DNA of 64,000 nt from Echiichthys vipera (GCA_963691815.1 OY829659.1:11946533-12010532), one strand, 5' to 3'. Positions 32,501 through 44,332 are shown, counted from the stretch's first letter. The notes: generated by a model not told the origin, from the letters alone. Made by a program: numbers and translations.

Positions 32501-33802
32501 GGTCGCAGCTTTTTCTACTCAGGATTTATTACACGACGATACCGCGAACATGGAGTTTGTCATGTCTGGTGTTTTGCCGATCGGTATACACACTCCGTCA
32601 TCCGTGTGTTGAAATGGGTAAAGAGTCTGCAGAGTGAATTAAGCAAGTTTATACCTACGAGTGGCTGCAGAGGTGTCCCTACATCGAGCCTTCTTCACAT
32701 AAATGGACAGTCCCCCGCCTCTGGTCTTACCAGTCACGTTAGCTCAATGCTTTTATGAAGTGCTTGAGAAAAGATTTAAAAATACAGAGAGATATATTGT
32801 GTATATGTAAATATATCATGATATAGCCTAAAAATATCGTAGTATTATTTGATGGTCTTATCACCCATCCCTAGAGTACTCACTTAACCTCTTGACTGTG
32901 TCTCATTTATACTTACATAAAGATTTCACACACACACACACACACACACACTGTTTCTTGGGTCGTATGATGATGACTGACCGTTTCCTCTCTGTTCTAC
33001 AGAAGGAGAAGACAACTTTGAGCAGGACATTGACGACGATGTCCCCGCTCCTCCTCCTCCTCCAATGTCCCTTCCCAAACCGACGCCTCCCATCTTACAA
33101 GCCCAGCCGCTCCTCGCCCCGCACCTGTCAATCCAACATCTTTCTGGAGTCCTGACCACACCGTCCCACTCTGCTGCCCCTCAAGCTATCGCCCCTGCTC
33201 CTGCCCCAGGTCCGCCCCCTCCGCAACCCACCCATCACATTCAGCCCCCTGCAATGCAGATCCAGCCCACCGTCATCGCTCACGCCGCCGTCTCCCACCC
33301 TTCGGTCATCCAGGCTATCAATCACGGCCTGCCAGCAAATCACAAGCACCTAACGCACATTGCCCCGTCGCCTGGCCCCATCAACTCCATCCCTCAGCCA
33401 ATAGTGGCGTCACCAGCTGCTGCCACTCACCAGCCGATAGCCGCCCAGCCCATCGGACACATAACCGTCCACCCGGTGGCTCACCTGGGAGGTCCCCTGC
33501 CATCCCACCTCCCGACTCTCTACCCCCAGGGTGTGTCTGTCTCCCAGCCCACCATGGTGGGCCACATCACTCACACCTTCACCCATCACACCTTGCCACA
33601 CGTCCAGGCTAATCCTCAAGCTAACACTAATGGAGGCCAGGTGAACAGCCCAGCCGTGATCAGCCAGGGGAGCCCGTCACTAGGGAAACCCGCAGCAGTG
33701 CTGGCCCCCCACCCCCAGCTGGTCGGACAGGCTGCTGTCCTCAACCCTGTCACCATGGTTACAGTCCCGACCTTCCCTGTTAGTACGCTCAAACTGGCCT
33801 GA
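21824..33802 (+). CDS. mnt: MAX network transcriptional repressor MNT (bHLH-zipper)
   Basis: Six coding exons: 21824-21896, 25400-25973, 26083-26124, 27168-27279, 32220-32412, 33003-33802; 1,794 nt, 597 aa. The N-terminus MSIETLLEAARYLEWQ is the SIN3-interaction helix that recruits the SIN3-HDAC corepressor. A Pro/Ser-rich linker follows. Then comes the basic region and first helix (EVHNKLEKNRRAHLKECFET, starting about residue 219), a loop (NVPNVDEKKTSNLS), a second helix and a leucine zipper (KRKEKEYEHEMERLAREK onward, to about 300). Next is DVIEIDRVLRQT, an acidic patch, a long Pro/His-rich tail and the family C-terminus NPVTMVTVPTFPVSTLKLA. MNT dimerises with MAX, binds E-boxes and antagonises MYC (family knowledge). 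All exon phases agree. Introns are large (3.5 kb after exon 1, 4.9 kb after exon 4) and rich in transposon relics. The neighbouring pafah1b1 and cluh match human 17p13.3. Confidence 0.97.
22660..22735. repeat. Homopolymeric G and C tracts in mnt intron 1
   Basis: A purine-rich run with about ten consecutive G (near 22663-22674) is followed within 60 bp by a run of about ten C (near 22721-22731). These are opposite-strand homopolymers in an otherwise ordinary intron, and could be prone to assembly length error. Confidence 0.7.
23575..23870. repeat. Degenerate dispersed fish repeat
   Basis: Begins with GGCTACAACTAATGATTATT, passes through AGCCCAAGATGAGGCTTCAG and TGGCTTGTTTTGTTTGAGC, and ends with a TTGTTGAGTTAATCAACGG series. 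This is the familiar teleost repeat that starts with a GCAACTAACGATTA-like end. It lies in mnt intron 1. A related, partly reverse-oriented fragment is at 28300-28535. Confidence 0.6.
24806..25239. mobile_element. Non-autonomous hAT-type DNA transposon with perfect 8-bp duplication
   Basis: The 434-bp element starts CAGTAATACG and ends GAGAACCACTG, whose reverse complement is CAGTGGTTCTC, a typical hAT-type terminus. It is flanked by identical 8-bp direct repeats TGTTAGGG at 24798-24805 and 25240-25247, the duplication length of hAT transposases. Sub-terminal GGGGTA motifs occur at both ends. There is no transposase frame, so it must have been moved in trans. It lies in mnt intron 1, just before exon 2. 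Confidence 0.85.
26203..26815. mobile_element. Long imperfect foldback (inverted-repeat) element
   Basis: The left arm (about 26203-26425) and right arm (about 26500-26815) are reverse complements over several blocks. These include CTCCTAATGGCATCTGCT (26279-26296 on the + strand and the complement near 26690-26706), ACTGAAACMAGGCAGCG, ATATGAATCAA, and the central pair TTTTCAGAAACATATT with TTTAGCAG.AAATGAG. The right arm carries extra sequence. No coding frame is present. It sits between the exon 3 and exon 4 of mnt that together encode the DNA-binding region. Confidence 0.75.
28300..28540. repeat. Degenerate dispersed repeat fragment in mnt intron 4
   Basis: Ends with TATAATCGTTAGTTGCAGCCTC, the reverse complement of the start of the repeat family seen at 23575. 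The internal sequence is strongly diverged. Confidence 0.45.
29447..29502. repeat. (GT)n microsatellite, interrupted
   Basis: GT-rich run with a few interruptions (GTGCGTGTGCATG) in mnt intron 4. Confidence 0.9.
30387..30620. mobile_element. Short inverted-repeat DNA element flanked by 8-bp direct repeats
   Basis: The left end GCACTCACGCTGTCCATTC (from 30399) matches the reverse complement of the right end GAATGGACAGTGTGAGTGC (ending 30612), with one mismatch. The direct repeat GCTCTAAG occurs at 30387-30394 and 30613-30620. Three bases separate the left repeat from the matched terminus, so the exact left boundary is uncertain. The interior is GC-rich, without a coding frame. Likely a miniature hAT-like element in mnt intron 4. 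Confidence 0.7.
32760..32880. repeat. Degenerate dispersed repeat (ATATCG-type)
   Basis: Contains ATATATCATGATATAGCC, AAAAATATCGTAGTATTATT and ends ATCACCCATCCCTAGAG, a form widespread in fish genomes. It lies in mnt intron 5. Similar ends appear near 54965-55200 and 59935-59975. Confidence 0.5.
32926..32951. repeat. (CA)n microsatellite
   Basis: About twelve CA units ending 50 bp before the last mnt exon. Confidence 0.95.
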
Positions 33803-36660
33803 AATAGGGAGAAAAAGTGCAAAGTCAGTTGAAGAGGCGAAAGATTCAGAACTTTTGGATGAGTTTTCACACTCCAACCAATTATCCATAGCAGAGAATC
33901 TGTGACAGACGAAATGTACAAAAAAAAAATCTGCAGTTTTTTGGACAACATGTGATGAATATCTCCAGAGATATTTCAGTCACAGCTCTGTCAGGTTTGT
34001 GAACAATAGCATTAAAGCAGAGTCAGTGGGTCGGGCCATTGTTTGTGAAAATAAGACTGTGACATTTGTCTGCGCTGCAAAGACAGGAGCTCTGTTTAAC
34101 TTCCTTGCCTTCTTCTCTCCTTCCTTACCTTCCTCCTCTCCTTCCTTTACAACCAGAAGCAATAACATAATAAGCTCAGTTCACACTCAGGCATCAAGGA
34201 CTTACCTTAACTATTCATCCACTCATTGAGGAAAAACACACGCCATTAGGATGTCGCCGTGGTGATACAGTATGTGCCCGTTTTTGTATTCATATAATCA
34301 TGATGTCATGTGGGACATTCTGGTGGAAATAATGTCACTGATGTGTTTGAGAGCAGGCAGAGCGAGTGAAAGGTGTGATCAAGTGTCAAGTAGACCGCAC
34401 GCATAGTCGGCTTAATGAAGCTTAACCATTGTCAGTTTTTCATGCAGTCCCTGACTTTTTGGCGTCAGGAACACTGTAGTTCTGCAACAGGAAAGTTACT
34501 CATTTATATTGCCTCCAGTTTCCCCCCCCCCCCTTCACTTTTGCCAGACCGTAAAGCCCTCTTCTTCCTCCAAATGAAGGTTTACTCATCACTGCAACCG
34601 GCACCAAACACCTTGTAAATGAATGAACAGTGCAATAATAAAACCAGATCCTATCTGCAGTTTTAAAAATAAAAAAACCTCAGTGTCACAAGTGTCCCAT
34701 TCAACAGTGGAGTTATTTTATCCACTACCCCTTATGACTTTCTTTTGGAGGGTGAGGTTTGCTTAGCATACAGACGCATCTGTGTTGCACTGGCCTTGTG
34801 GAGACGTCTAGAGCGTCAACATGACCTTTGCCTGTTGATTACTGGCAAACTTCCTTGTAGGAAATCCACTAAACTACTATTTTAAAGGCGGAGCAACTCG
34901 TTCAAAATATGCAGCCAGAAAGTCCAGAATTAAAATGTCATGTTTTCAAACCAACTGAAGGCCTGTTAAGAGACTGTGTTGGAAAAACAAGCTACATCAT
35001 CGCGCATGCCTGAAATTTGTGCGGTGAATTTTAGTGTCAAACGCGTAAAAAAGATCTCGTACAACTGCTCTCAAAACATTCAGTGACAGGTTTTCCTCTG
35101 TAGGGCTTCACGGGTCTTCATCCTCTTCACTCTGATGCAACAGCTCCCCCTGCTGCCTCACCCCCCACCCCTCATACTCTACTGGCGTTACTCACACACA
35201 ACACTCGGGGCATAACAAACTTCCTGCACAGGCTTTTAAAATCTGGAAAAATGATGGGACAATGTTGATTGATCAAGTTCACTCATGAACAAAAACATCT
35301 TAACTTGAGAAACAATGACTTAAGTTTTGTACTGTATTATATCAAATACAGTTGATATTTGCCGTGTGATAAGCTCCAGAAAAGTTAAGATAAACTGTGT
35401 TAAGATTTTTTTTTTGTCAAGCTATGAGAGATACAGTTGTCTAAATTTAAGGTCTTTATAAAAATGTAGGTATAGCACAAAATATACTGGGAAAAGAAAT
35501 GTTTAGGTCTAAGATCAGTTTACATTTTATGCAAATCAAACAGCACGCCAAACCCTCGGCTCCAGTCCAAAAAATGGTTAAAAATGGTTTGATTTCAAAA
35601 TGAAAAATGTGTTGTGACGCCCACTTTTCTGTGTGTGTGTGTGTTTTGTGTATGTATGTCTGTGTGCACACTCAACAACGTTCATGGCTTCACAGCCTTC
35701 TTGCCAGCCTATACATGTCACAGCATCAAATCAGTGTATGTAGTCAATGTCGCGTGGATCTGCTCCTCGCCTCTTCTGCTGTTTCTGTATGTTACGTCTG
35801 TATATGTGACTGTATTCCATATGTTTTATATTCTGTACTATAGTTAATCCTACTGTACCTGAAGCATGGCTGTTTATTGGTTCTACAGTTTGCCCTGTGC
35901 ATGATTGAGCGTGTGTGTGCGTGTGTGTTTGTGTGTGTGTAGCAAGCAAGCTATTTTTTTACACAGAGGTGATTTATGGTATGAGTCTGTTTGGGTGCTA
36001 TCGTGTGTGCCTATACTCAGTTTTCCTGAACACTGTGAGACAACTCTGGCGAAACACGAACACACTGAGCGAATGGAAAAAGGTAAAGATTTACTGTCAT
36101 GATTGTTTTCCCTTTTTTTATGTTTTTAAGTTTTCCATTTTGTGAGTTGGACTGAGACATGGAGTGGAAAAAGTGAAAGAAAAAAAAAAGTTGTTGCTCT
36201 TTTCTTGATAACGATGTCTAATATTGGATTTGAGTTTTGTAATATTTGTATGTACGTATGAAAGTTTTGTAAATTTGTGATCGTATGCACGTTTTGGCAT
36301 ATGAGTGTATGTATCTTAACATCTGAAATGCTTGTTTTGGTTTTGTTTTGCATGTAGATTGCCGTTAGTTTCTTTTGTTTAAACATTTTGTTTCTGTTTA
36401 TTTTGGGACCATGTACAATACTGTAAAACGTGGGCAGGATCTTGGACCTCATGCTACATTGATATTATATATGAATATAAAAAACATGTTTTCCCTATGG
36501 AGAAAGTTTTAAGTTATATATCGCCTGTACACTTTGGGCTGCCTTTTAGATCTTACTGTCCACTGTTTAAAATAACAATGATGATAATGGATAAAACATA
36601 TTAATGATGAAGAATTATGCTGATGAAATAATAAAGATTCTTAATAAATCTTATTACATT
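33803..36660 (+). other. mnt: mnt 3' untranslated region
   Basis: About 2.85 kb follow the TGA at 33800-33802 with no convincing coding sequence. The region includes GT-rich runs (35630-35670, 35908-35940) and a C-run near 34510. Two overlapping poly(A) signals lie at 36630-36635 and 36643-36648. The end faces the septin4 transcript coming from the other strand. Confidence 0.65.
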
Positions 36661-36714
36661 TACAACAAATCTTGCTCCTGTATTTATTGGCCTTGAGTAA
36701 AAAATAGACGTTAA

Positions 36715-37029
36715 CTGCAGTTGGAAGCTTTTTATTGATTTTCCCTTACGAAACAGCAAAATTATAGATTGAAAGTAAAAAAAATAAAAATACAGTTGAC
36801 TCCAGTAATAAAGCATGAAAAAGGTATTTTACAAATTTAAAACTCAACTTTTTCAAAGCTACAATAACCCCTACTGTAGATGGCAGTGTTTCATCCTTAT
36901 CAAAGCTACTAATCAAGGAGTTGTCCTTCTTACAAGTTCCATCTCTTTTCTTTGTTATGCATCATAAACGTGGTCTCCTCTGTTCCTGGATGCTCCTCGT
37001 TTGTCTCCTTCCAGGGAATTATGGGAGAA
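36715..37029 (-). other. septin4: septin4 3' untranslated region
   Basis: On the minus strand the septin4 stop (37030-37032) is followed by about 300 bp, with an AATAAA signal at 36731-36736 (TTTATT on +). Transcription therefore ends close to the mnt poly(A) site. Confidence 0.65.
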
Positions 37030-40000
37030 TCATAAACCACCTCGCTGGCTGTGCTGCATCTGCTCCTGGACCCGCTCCAGCACCTCCTGCATCCTCCTCA
37101 GCTGCAGAGGGGAATAGATGAAGAGTGGTGAGTACCTCTGTAACTGAGTGAATGAACCAGTGAGTCGGTAAGAGTAACACGTACCTCTTCGTCTTTCTCA
37201 AAGATGAGTCTTTCTGTCTCGGCGTCAGTGTCAGCGGCAGCCAGCGGCAGAGGGAAATCCGCATTCTGCTCTCGATGCTTGTCACGCAAACTAAAACCCG
37301 TATTCACACCCACAAACACACATAGAACAATTATCTTTAGGATATGTTCTGTATATCAGTGTGCACATGTGCTGCATGGATTTATTGTTCTTTTTATTTT
37401 GAAGAGCCTATATTGTTAGAATATGCAGAGCTCATGTTTCATTTGCTCTGGCAGGTGCTTGAGATCTGACAGGCAAATCAAACCTGATAGCGGATTTGAG
37501 GCTTTGGGGGTATGCTCAAGCATGATGCTCCTATCAGGATGATGTTTCATTTGCTCTGGCAGGTGCTTGGCAGGTGCTTGAGATCAGGTGCTTGAGATCT
37601 GACGGGCAAATCAAACCTGATGGAGGAGCGTCATGCTTGAGCATATCCCCAAAGCCTGACCCGGCTGGGACTGGGACCAGTCCCAGTCCCAGCCGGGTCA
37701 GTACATGAACTGATGAAGCCTCTTGGATGAGAGGTAAAACGTCTGCCTAGACAAATAACTAGTACAACTATAACTATAGTTTATAACTAAACTATAACAG
37801 TTTCTTTTGACTTAAATTGCTTTGGGGATAACGATGACCTGGACAAATGAGAGCGTTCACAGGCTGCTTGAGCATAGTTACTAACATAACCAGCGTTCTA
37901 CGTTCAGTGCAACTTAACAGACTCACAAAACTCAAATCAAACTCCCAAATAAGGCAGCACTCGTATACAGATCAAGATTTGGTTTCTCTATTGCCTATTT
38001 GTTTTTAGAAACACATTTTAGTGAACTGTTGGGCTGTATTTTGATAAAGTTTGTGACCCAGTCGCCATTTTTTCCTGCTTCAAAACAGATCAAGCACCGC
38101 TCCAACTTGCATGTATCGCTCAGTGCTACACTACATCGTTTCATTGCTGTGATTGGTTGTAGTACGTCTATCTAATCGCATCCAGAGGCAATTTTGACTT
38201 TTACGACACTATGAATAATAATCACCTTTTGTACTGAACCCATGGATGTTCACAAACAAGCAACTGCAGAGACAGAGTTTCAATGACACAAAGAAGCATT
38301 TCAATCTACCAAGCAACCAAACCCACCCACCTGCGTTTCCTTTCCTGCACCACCATGCGCGTCATGTTCTGGATGCACTGAGCTCTGTAATTTTCATAAT
38401 GCGTCTCCCCCGTCACGTCCTTCAGATCCTGCATGTGTGTCCTCACCAGCATGTTCCTCAGCAGCAGGAAGTCAGAATGAGCCGGGTTCTCCACTGTCCG
38501 TGCAACGACAGCTCGTTACTGGATCAATACATGTGGAGACCATTTGAAAAAATTGAAATAACTATTGTGTGTGTGTAATACCTTCTACCACACCCCAGGG
38601 ATAGAAACGACCTCTGCATTTGCGACCTTCACTCTCCACCTGAACATTACTTCCGATCACAGCAAACGGGATGCTGTCCTGAAGAGAGAAGCAAAAACAA
38701 TAAAATGTCAGCATTAGCGTGGATGGACGCAAATGGTACATTTCAACCACAAAAAAATTAGAGTGAATTGGAAAACCTTGAGTGTCTGGTCCTGCTTTTT
38801 AAAGTCTTCGTCCTCATCTGAATCACACTCTGGAAACTGGTAGATGTTGATCCCATACTGCTTTATCTCCTCTCTGATCTGGAGTACATGAACACATTAA
38901 AACAATAATGATTGAGAGAGAAATAGACTTCCCCTCAATACCTGAACTCCCCCCTAAAAATATGTGTTTTTATTAACTCATACCTTTATCTTCTTTCTGC
39001 AGACCTCTGCTTGTGTAAGGCTGTCAGCTTTGGCCACTACAGGAACTATGTTGACTTTCTCATGCAAGGCCTTCATGCACGCCACATCCAGAGGTCGAAG
39101 ACTGATGGGAGCACAACATGCATGCATGTATGTGTGTGTAAATGCACACAAAAGATATTGAACAACTCTTAGGTTAGGCTGTTGTAGTATTTTTTTAAAT
39201 AATTTTGCTTCATGTGTGGAGGTAAAACATGTCAGCGTACCCGTGGCCAAACGGAGAGATAAAGTACAGGCAGCAGTGGACTCTGTTATCCTGGATGTTC
39301 CTTCTGTTCAACCCGCTCTCATCTCTGAAGTACTGCTCAAATTGCTGGTCGATGTAGTCTTCTATTGGCTTCCAGCTGATGCAAACATACAATATCTGTG
39401 AGTAAAACAACAACAACCCTGCCGAACAACAGACAGTTTACAATGTGAGCTACTTCAAAATAAAAGCACCAACGTGTGTGTGAAGCCATGAGTTGAAGTC
39501 TGCTTTATGACCATGGAGCATGTCTATGTCCAACAGCGGTCAAGGTCAAGCTAATTTGAGTTTTAGGGATGAGAAAAACTCTGCTCACGCATGTTGATGA
39601 CCTGACCTTTCTACGTTGTTGATGGCGTCTCCGAACCCTGGTGTGTCTATGATGGTGAGCCTCAATTTGATTCCTTTCTCTTCAATGCTTATTGTGTGTT
39701 TGATGATGTCGACTGTTTGATCGATCCGTTCTGCAGACACATATAAGTGCAAATTAAATACATCTACATGGGCGACAAGTTAACCGTGAATACAAACTTG
39801 TGCGCACACACACACAAACAAACAAGTTCCCGCTTCATTTGCATGGGCCACATATAACTAAATAATAGAACTAATCTCACCTTGTGCGTTGGGCACCTTC
39901 CTGTCTTTGTAGAGGTCCGTGAGGAACAAACTGTTGATTAGTGTGGATTTACCAAGGCCAGACTCCCCTACAAAGATGAAGAGACAACCCCAACTCTTAA

Positions 40001-41698
40001 GTATCTGTATTCCTCGGTATAATTTCCTTCAACACAAAACATAAATGCTTTTTCACACATAAAACAAGATGACACAACACCATACTCCCACTAAATTAAG
40101 TAAATTAGTTAATTTAGGTTCAAGAGCAGGGCCACCCTTCCCTTCATCCTTACCCCTATCCCACCCACACCCCTTCATCTTCACTTTTCCTCCTATTCAA
40201 TCTGGTGCATGCCTCTCCCATGTCTTATTCTAGGTACCGCCCGGGGAATCGTAATCAGCTCGGGTGGGAACACACCTGAAATGTAAACCCCACACTGAGT
40301 CATCAGTACGTCCTCCCAGACCAGCCTAACAGATGACATCCTTCCTCCTCCTTCACCCTTCTCCCTTACATCCATTCATCTGTCTTCAACATCCCCTACC
40401 TACATATATCATGGTTGACAAATGTAGAATTAAGAGCAGGTATGTCTGTAATCTTCACTTATGAAGGACTTTTGTCAGTTAATTGATATCCGCTCCAATG
40501 TCATCAGCTTTAACTCTCTAGAAATGTGCATATGGAGGTGCGATTTGTGGCGTATTGTGATACAATTGCCCTTATAGGAGACATGTTACATTCAGTCGTG
40601 ATAACAGCCTGTAAAAGAATCCCAGTCAGCAGACGAACGGGAGTACTCACCTGCCACCAAAAGCGTAAACGTGAAACCTTTCTTTACCGTCTTTCTATGA
40701 ACCTGGTTGGGCAATGTGGCAAAACCCACAAACTCTTTGTCCTGATCCTGAAGAAAGAAAACACAAACATAACATGGTTGTGTGCATATTGTTTATAAGT
40801 AAGGATCGTGGGAGTACTCACTGTATTGTTAAGAGAAGCATGGTAATATGGTAGTCATATTTAACAACCATCACTGTTGTGGCCTGACCTGGACTCATCA
40901 CAATCTGACCCTCATCATGATCTGCATCCACTGTTTCACAAGTCTATGTGCTGCTCTGCAAAGTACCATTGGGGCCTGACCTCACCACTGACTGACACTC
41001 ACTGTTCCCACTGACCCAGTAGCAGAGGAAAGACTGGGAGTGCGGAGGGGTGAGGAAACAATAGACTCTTTCATCTTTATCTTCACTCTAGCAAAGGTGC
41101 ACTTTGGGTGGCCGAACACTTTTTAAACACGTCATCATGTCTGACCTCCGTTTTAACTAACTATTCTAACTATTATTTATAATGATAGTGTACAGGCAGT
41201 GGGGTTAAGGGTTCTCTTCGAATGCTAGGACATAAAGTAGTATCACTTCAGAATCGTGTACAATATAAAACAGACATTATGTAACAGAGGGGCTTCTTCT
41301 GACACAGGCTCTGGCACACAGAAACACACCTCTGGAGAGTAGGGGTCAAAGCGTCCCCATGGGCTGTGTGGACGTGAGGCCGGGCTGAGTGGACAATCCA
41401 TAGAAACTTGAGAGACGAGTTGCCTCCTCATCGGCAGCGGCTGAAACTCTGTGTCTGGTGGTCCCATACGACTTGGTCTATGAGGGACTTTCGGAGTGCC
41501 AGCAGGGTAGCGGGGGATGGGACGGGGCAGAGGCGGAGTCCCGGGGAGGCTGGGGAGTGTCCCGTTGGTTGCTGTCGCAGTCCCCTCGACCTCGCGGTGA
41601 ACTGATGCCTGGTGTGCTGGTGTCTGGTGGCCTGGGGCCTGATGGCTTAAAGTCTGGTGCTGTTCACCAGGCTGAGAGACGGGAGGCAGATCCCTCAT
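37030..41698 (-). CDS. septin4: Septin 4, filament-forming GTPase
   Basis: Minus-strand exons: 41330-41698 (start exon, open upstream to 41749), 40651-40747, 39881-39967, 39607-39730, 39241-39375, 38984-39101, 38777-38878, 38582-38678, 38331-38493, 37185-37290, 37030-37101. The total is 1,470 nt, 489 aa. After a Pro-rich N-terminal region ending in [16 protein letters not shown] come the polybasic HRKTVKKGF, the P-loop GESGLGKST (about 156), DTPGFGD (about 214), AKAD (about 294), the septin unique element ([25 protein letters not shown]) and a C-terminal coiled coil with [17 protein letters not shown]. Septins form hetero-oligomeric filaments at membranes and the cytokinetic furrow. The SPWG.LDPY segment and the EKDEELRRMQE tail point to septin 4 rather than septin 5 or 2. 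The ATG at 41698 has a reasonable context (GCCATGA). The acceptor upstream leaves the frame open, so a longer N-terminus is possible. Confidence 0.92.
37440..37740. repeat. Complex direct and inverted repeat cluster in septin4 intron
   Basis: A unit with TTTCATTTGCTCTGGCAGG, GTGCTTGAGATCTGAC and GGCAAATCAAACCTGAT occurs twice (about 37438 and 37543), the second copy with an internal duplication of GCAGGTGCTTG. Motifs CAAGCATGATGCTCC and GGAGCGTCATGCTTG face each other. The cluster ends in a 44-bp near-perfect palindrome (37657-37700) and is followed by GATGAAGCCTCTTGGATGAG, a familiar fish repeat motif. Confidence 0.7.
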
Positions 41699-43018
41699 GG
41701 CAAAAGGAAACTGAGTGTCCTCCTGGTCCTCAATGGACAGATTGGATAACTGTGCCAGGAGGCAGTAGAGTTACACAACAAGGTTTTACATGGACGATTG
41801 AAAAGTCTCAAAGATATATAACTCACTTTGAACCAAAACTAAAAAAAACGTATCTTTCTTTGCTTTTTAAGGATCTGTGTGGAAAAACTAAAATACTTCT
41901 AGTCTTGAGTCCAAACTAAAGGACAGACAGAACGCTAAAAAGAGATTGAAACATTCAAATGTGCAGTTAACTAAAAAAGAGATTAGAAAATAGTTAGAAA
42001 TTACCTCTCATTTTACAGTTACAATCATTACAGTTAAAAGCACTAAATAAACTTTAAATTTGAGTTAACCGTTGCAGAAGATATCATGGTTTCACAGTAT
42101 GTGTAATTACACAATAATAATAATAATTGTTATTAATATTGTTAGTATACAGTTACAAAGATCCTTAAAAGAATGAAAGCAGAAGGGTTCTTTTGGTTGA
42201 AGAAACTCTTTCTTACAATTGAAATCTGAGATCCTCTTTAAAAATGGAGTATGTGTAAAAAGTCTCCCTTTTGAAAAAATAATTAAACATTTTTTTCAAT
42301 ACCGTACATAAGCAAATGTACATGGTATGATAACTGCCAGTTTTCATATTATGGTATACCGTGAAACAGTTGATATCAAATATAGACTATTATCACTATG
42401 ATAACACTACAGGTATGAAGACAAACACTAACAGGTCACACTCTGGTGGTGGTCATGCGCTCTGAAAACATGACATGTGGAGTCTTCTGTGTTTTGTTGT
42501 GGTGACTATTCTTTCTGCACTGATTAGCGCTGACTTGTGATCCCATTATACCATTACAGAGGCCTTCATCCATCTGTCCCGGTAGGGTGCAGAGGTGAAC
42601 AACAGACAGTCTGGAGCTGGAGCCGTTAGTAAACAATTTAGGGTCAAACTGGATACGAATAGTTTTTATCATTTTTAAGGAACATCTTTCACTATGAACT
42701 TATGTACACATAGCTATTGGAAAAAATATTTGTCAGGGACATATGGCTGACTGTACATCTGATTCAATTCAAACACCTTTCTGATTGTGATTCTGATTTA
42801 CAGGAGAAGATTCACATCTCTCCAGTGCTCACACCGTCCTTTTGACCTGATCTACGTAAAGGCAGCTGAGAGAACAACACAGACACAGTGCTGCTGGCCT
42901 CATCAGGGTTCGTCTGGTCTGGTGTCCCTCTACCTGTCAGCTCTCATTACCCACAAAGCTTTGCAGCAGGCTTAACCAAGCCTCTAATGCTCTGACAAGG
43001 AGGGGGTTGGAGATTTAA

Positions 43019-43023
<5 letters not shown>

Positions 43024-43049
<26 letters not shown>

Positions 43050-43080
43050 TAACAAAAAACACACACACACACACACACAC
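43024..43080. repeat. (CA)n microsatellite, two runs
   Basis: Two CA runs (43024-43049 and 43060-43080) are separated by an A-rich spacer, upstream of the septin4 coding exons. Confidence 0.95.
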
Positions 43081-43621
43081 GCACAATAAACACATAAAAG
43101 ACTATTCTACATGACCTACCTTTTCTGAGAAAGTCGCAGCTTTTTTCGAGCAGAAGATAACATTATATAAAGGGGGGGAAAATGTATAGTTTGTAAAAAA
43201 AAAAATACACATGTATGGCGACGTGTTGTATAAGCTGGATAATGATGAGAACAGAAACCCATGGCTAATGGTCCTTGTGAAATAAATAAATAGTGAAATA
43301 GGGCTTAAAACAACACTTTCTTTCAGTTTATATCACACGTGTCTAATGACAGACGCATCCTCCTGATGGAAATCTAAAATAAATGTGCTACAGAAAGTTT
43401 TCTTGTGTAGCATAAAGGGACTACAACGGTATCTACACTAACAACAAAAGCGCCATAAATGAGGTGCCAAAGTGTCACTGTGTCACACCCACAAACATAA
43501 ATCCCTGCACCTGCTAAAGTTATTTTAAAATTGAGTAATTACTACTGCAGAAAATATGGTTACTTCAATAAATCGGTGATGCAAAGTTGTGTACAAATGC
43601 AGGTGTTCCGTGTTATAAACG

Positions 43622-43687
43622 TACCTTTGTTGCTGCCGCGGAATCTGACCGGAGACGACATGTGCTCCATGATGAAGCCGGTACCAC
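43622..43687 (-). other. septin4: Probable septin4 upstream exon (5' untranslated or alternative)
   Basis: On the minus strand a donor (AACAAAG|GTACG) ends a short exon containing ATG codons at 43667 and 43658, giving MEHMSSPVRFRGSNK. That frame leaves phase 1, while the next septin4 exon (acceptor at 41750) needs phase 0, and a direct join meets TGA after a few codons. In the phase-0 frame the exon is open but has no ATG. I therefore treat it as untranslated, carrying a short upstream frame, or as belonging to another isoform with an unseen exon between. Confidence 0.4.
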
Positions 43688-44332
43688 AAACTGTCCCCAG
43701 ATCAGAGGCAGAAAACAGATAAACCACAATGTGAGTAATGCCGAAGGATCAAACTATACAAGAACTAAAGCTATGTGATGGGGCATATGGTGTGCGTGTG
43801 TGCGTGTGTGCGTGTGTGTGAGAGCTTCGGGCTCAGTCCTGCCGCTCTGTGGAGGAGAGAGCTGGAGAGTGGAGCCCGTAGAAAACCTATGAAGATGGAG
43901 CCAGGCACCATATTAAAAGTATGGACATCAATATTATTTGTTCTGTAAATGTAAGCCCACATACCCGTAAACGAGGTATTTTGCGATTTTTCTTAGATCA
44001 CGAGTGGAAACTGGAACATGTGTTTTTATGGTTCAACTCGACAAAACATAGCGTTTTCTAATCAATATCATTATATTCGGTGATGTAAATTTTCTAAGGT
44101 AAAATTGCACTTTCAAGTTTTCAATACAAACAATAACTTGAGCAAAAAAAGGCGATTAAAACTGTGAGACTGCTCTCAATAAAGCTAATATTTTAACTTA
44201 CGTTATTTTCTATTCATCGATGTTGACCCCTGGCACGTTTTTATGTCCCTTGTTTATTTTATTTTATCTTTCCTCTAATTTGCGTTTGTACTAGTGTAGC
44301 ATTCATGTTTATCTGTGTCATTGTTATGTTAA

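Noticed and set aside
33128..33951. Several minus-strand open frames over the last mnt exon
   Set aside because: They are shadows of the Pro/His-rich mnt coding sequence on the plus strand.
38246..38578. 110-codon plus-strand frame antisense to septin4
   Set aside because: It is the complement of the conserved septin exon 38331-38493, which has matching splice sites on the minus strand.
42436..42672. Minus-strand 78-codon frame as an extra septin4 exon
   Set aside because: No similarity to septin N-termini is evident and no convincing acceptor-donor pair in the right phase was found; it cannot be excluded without RNA data.
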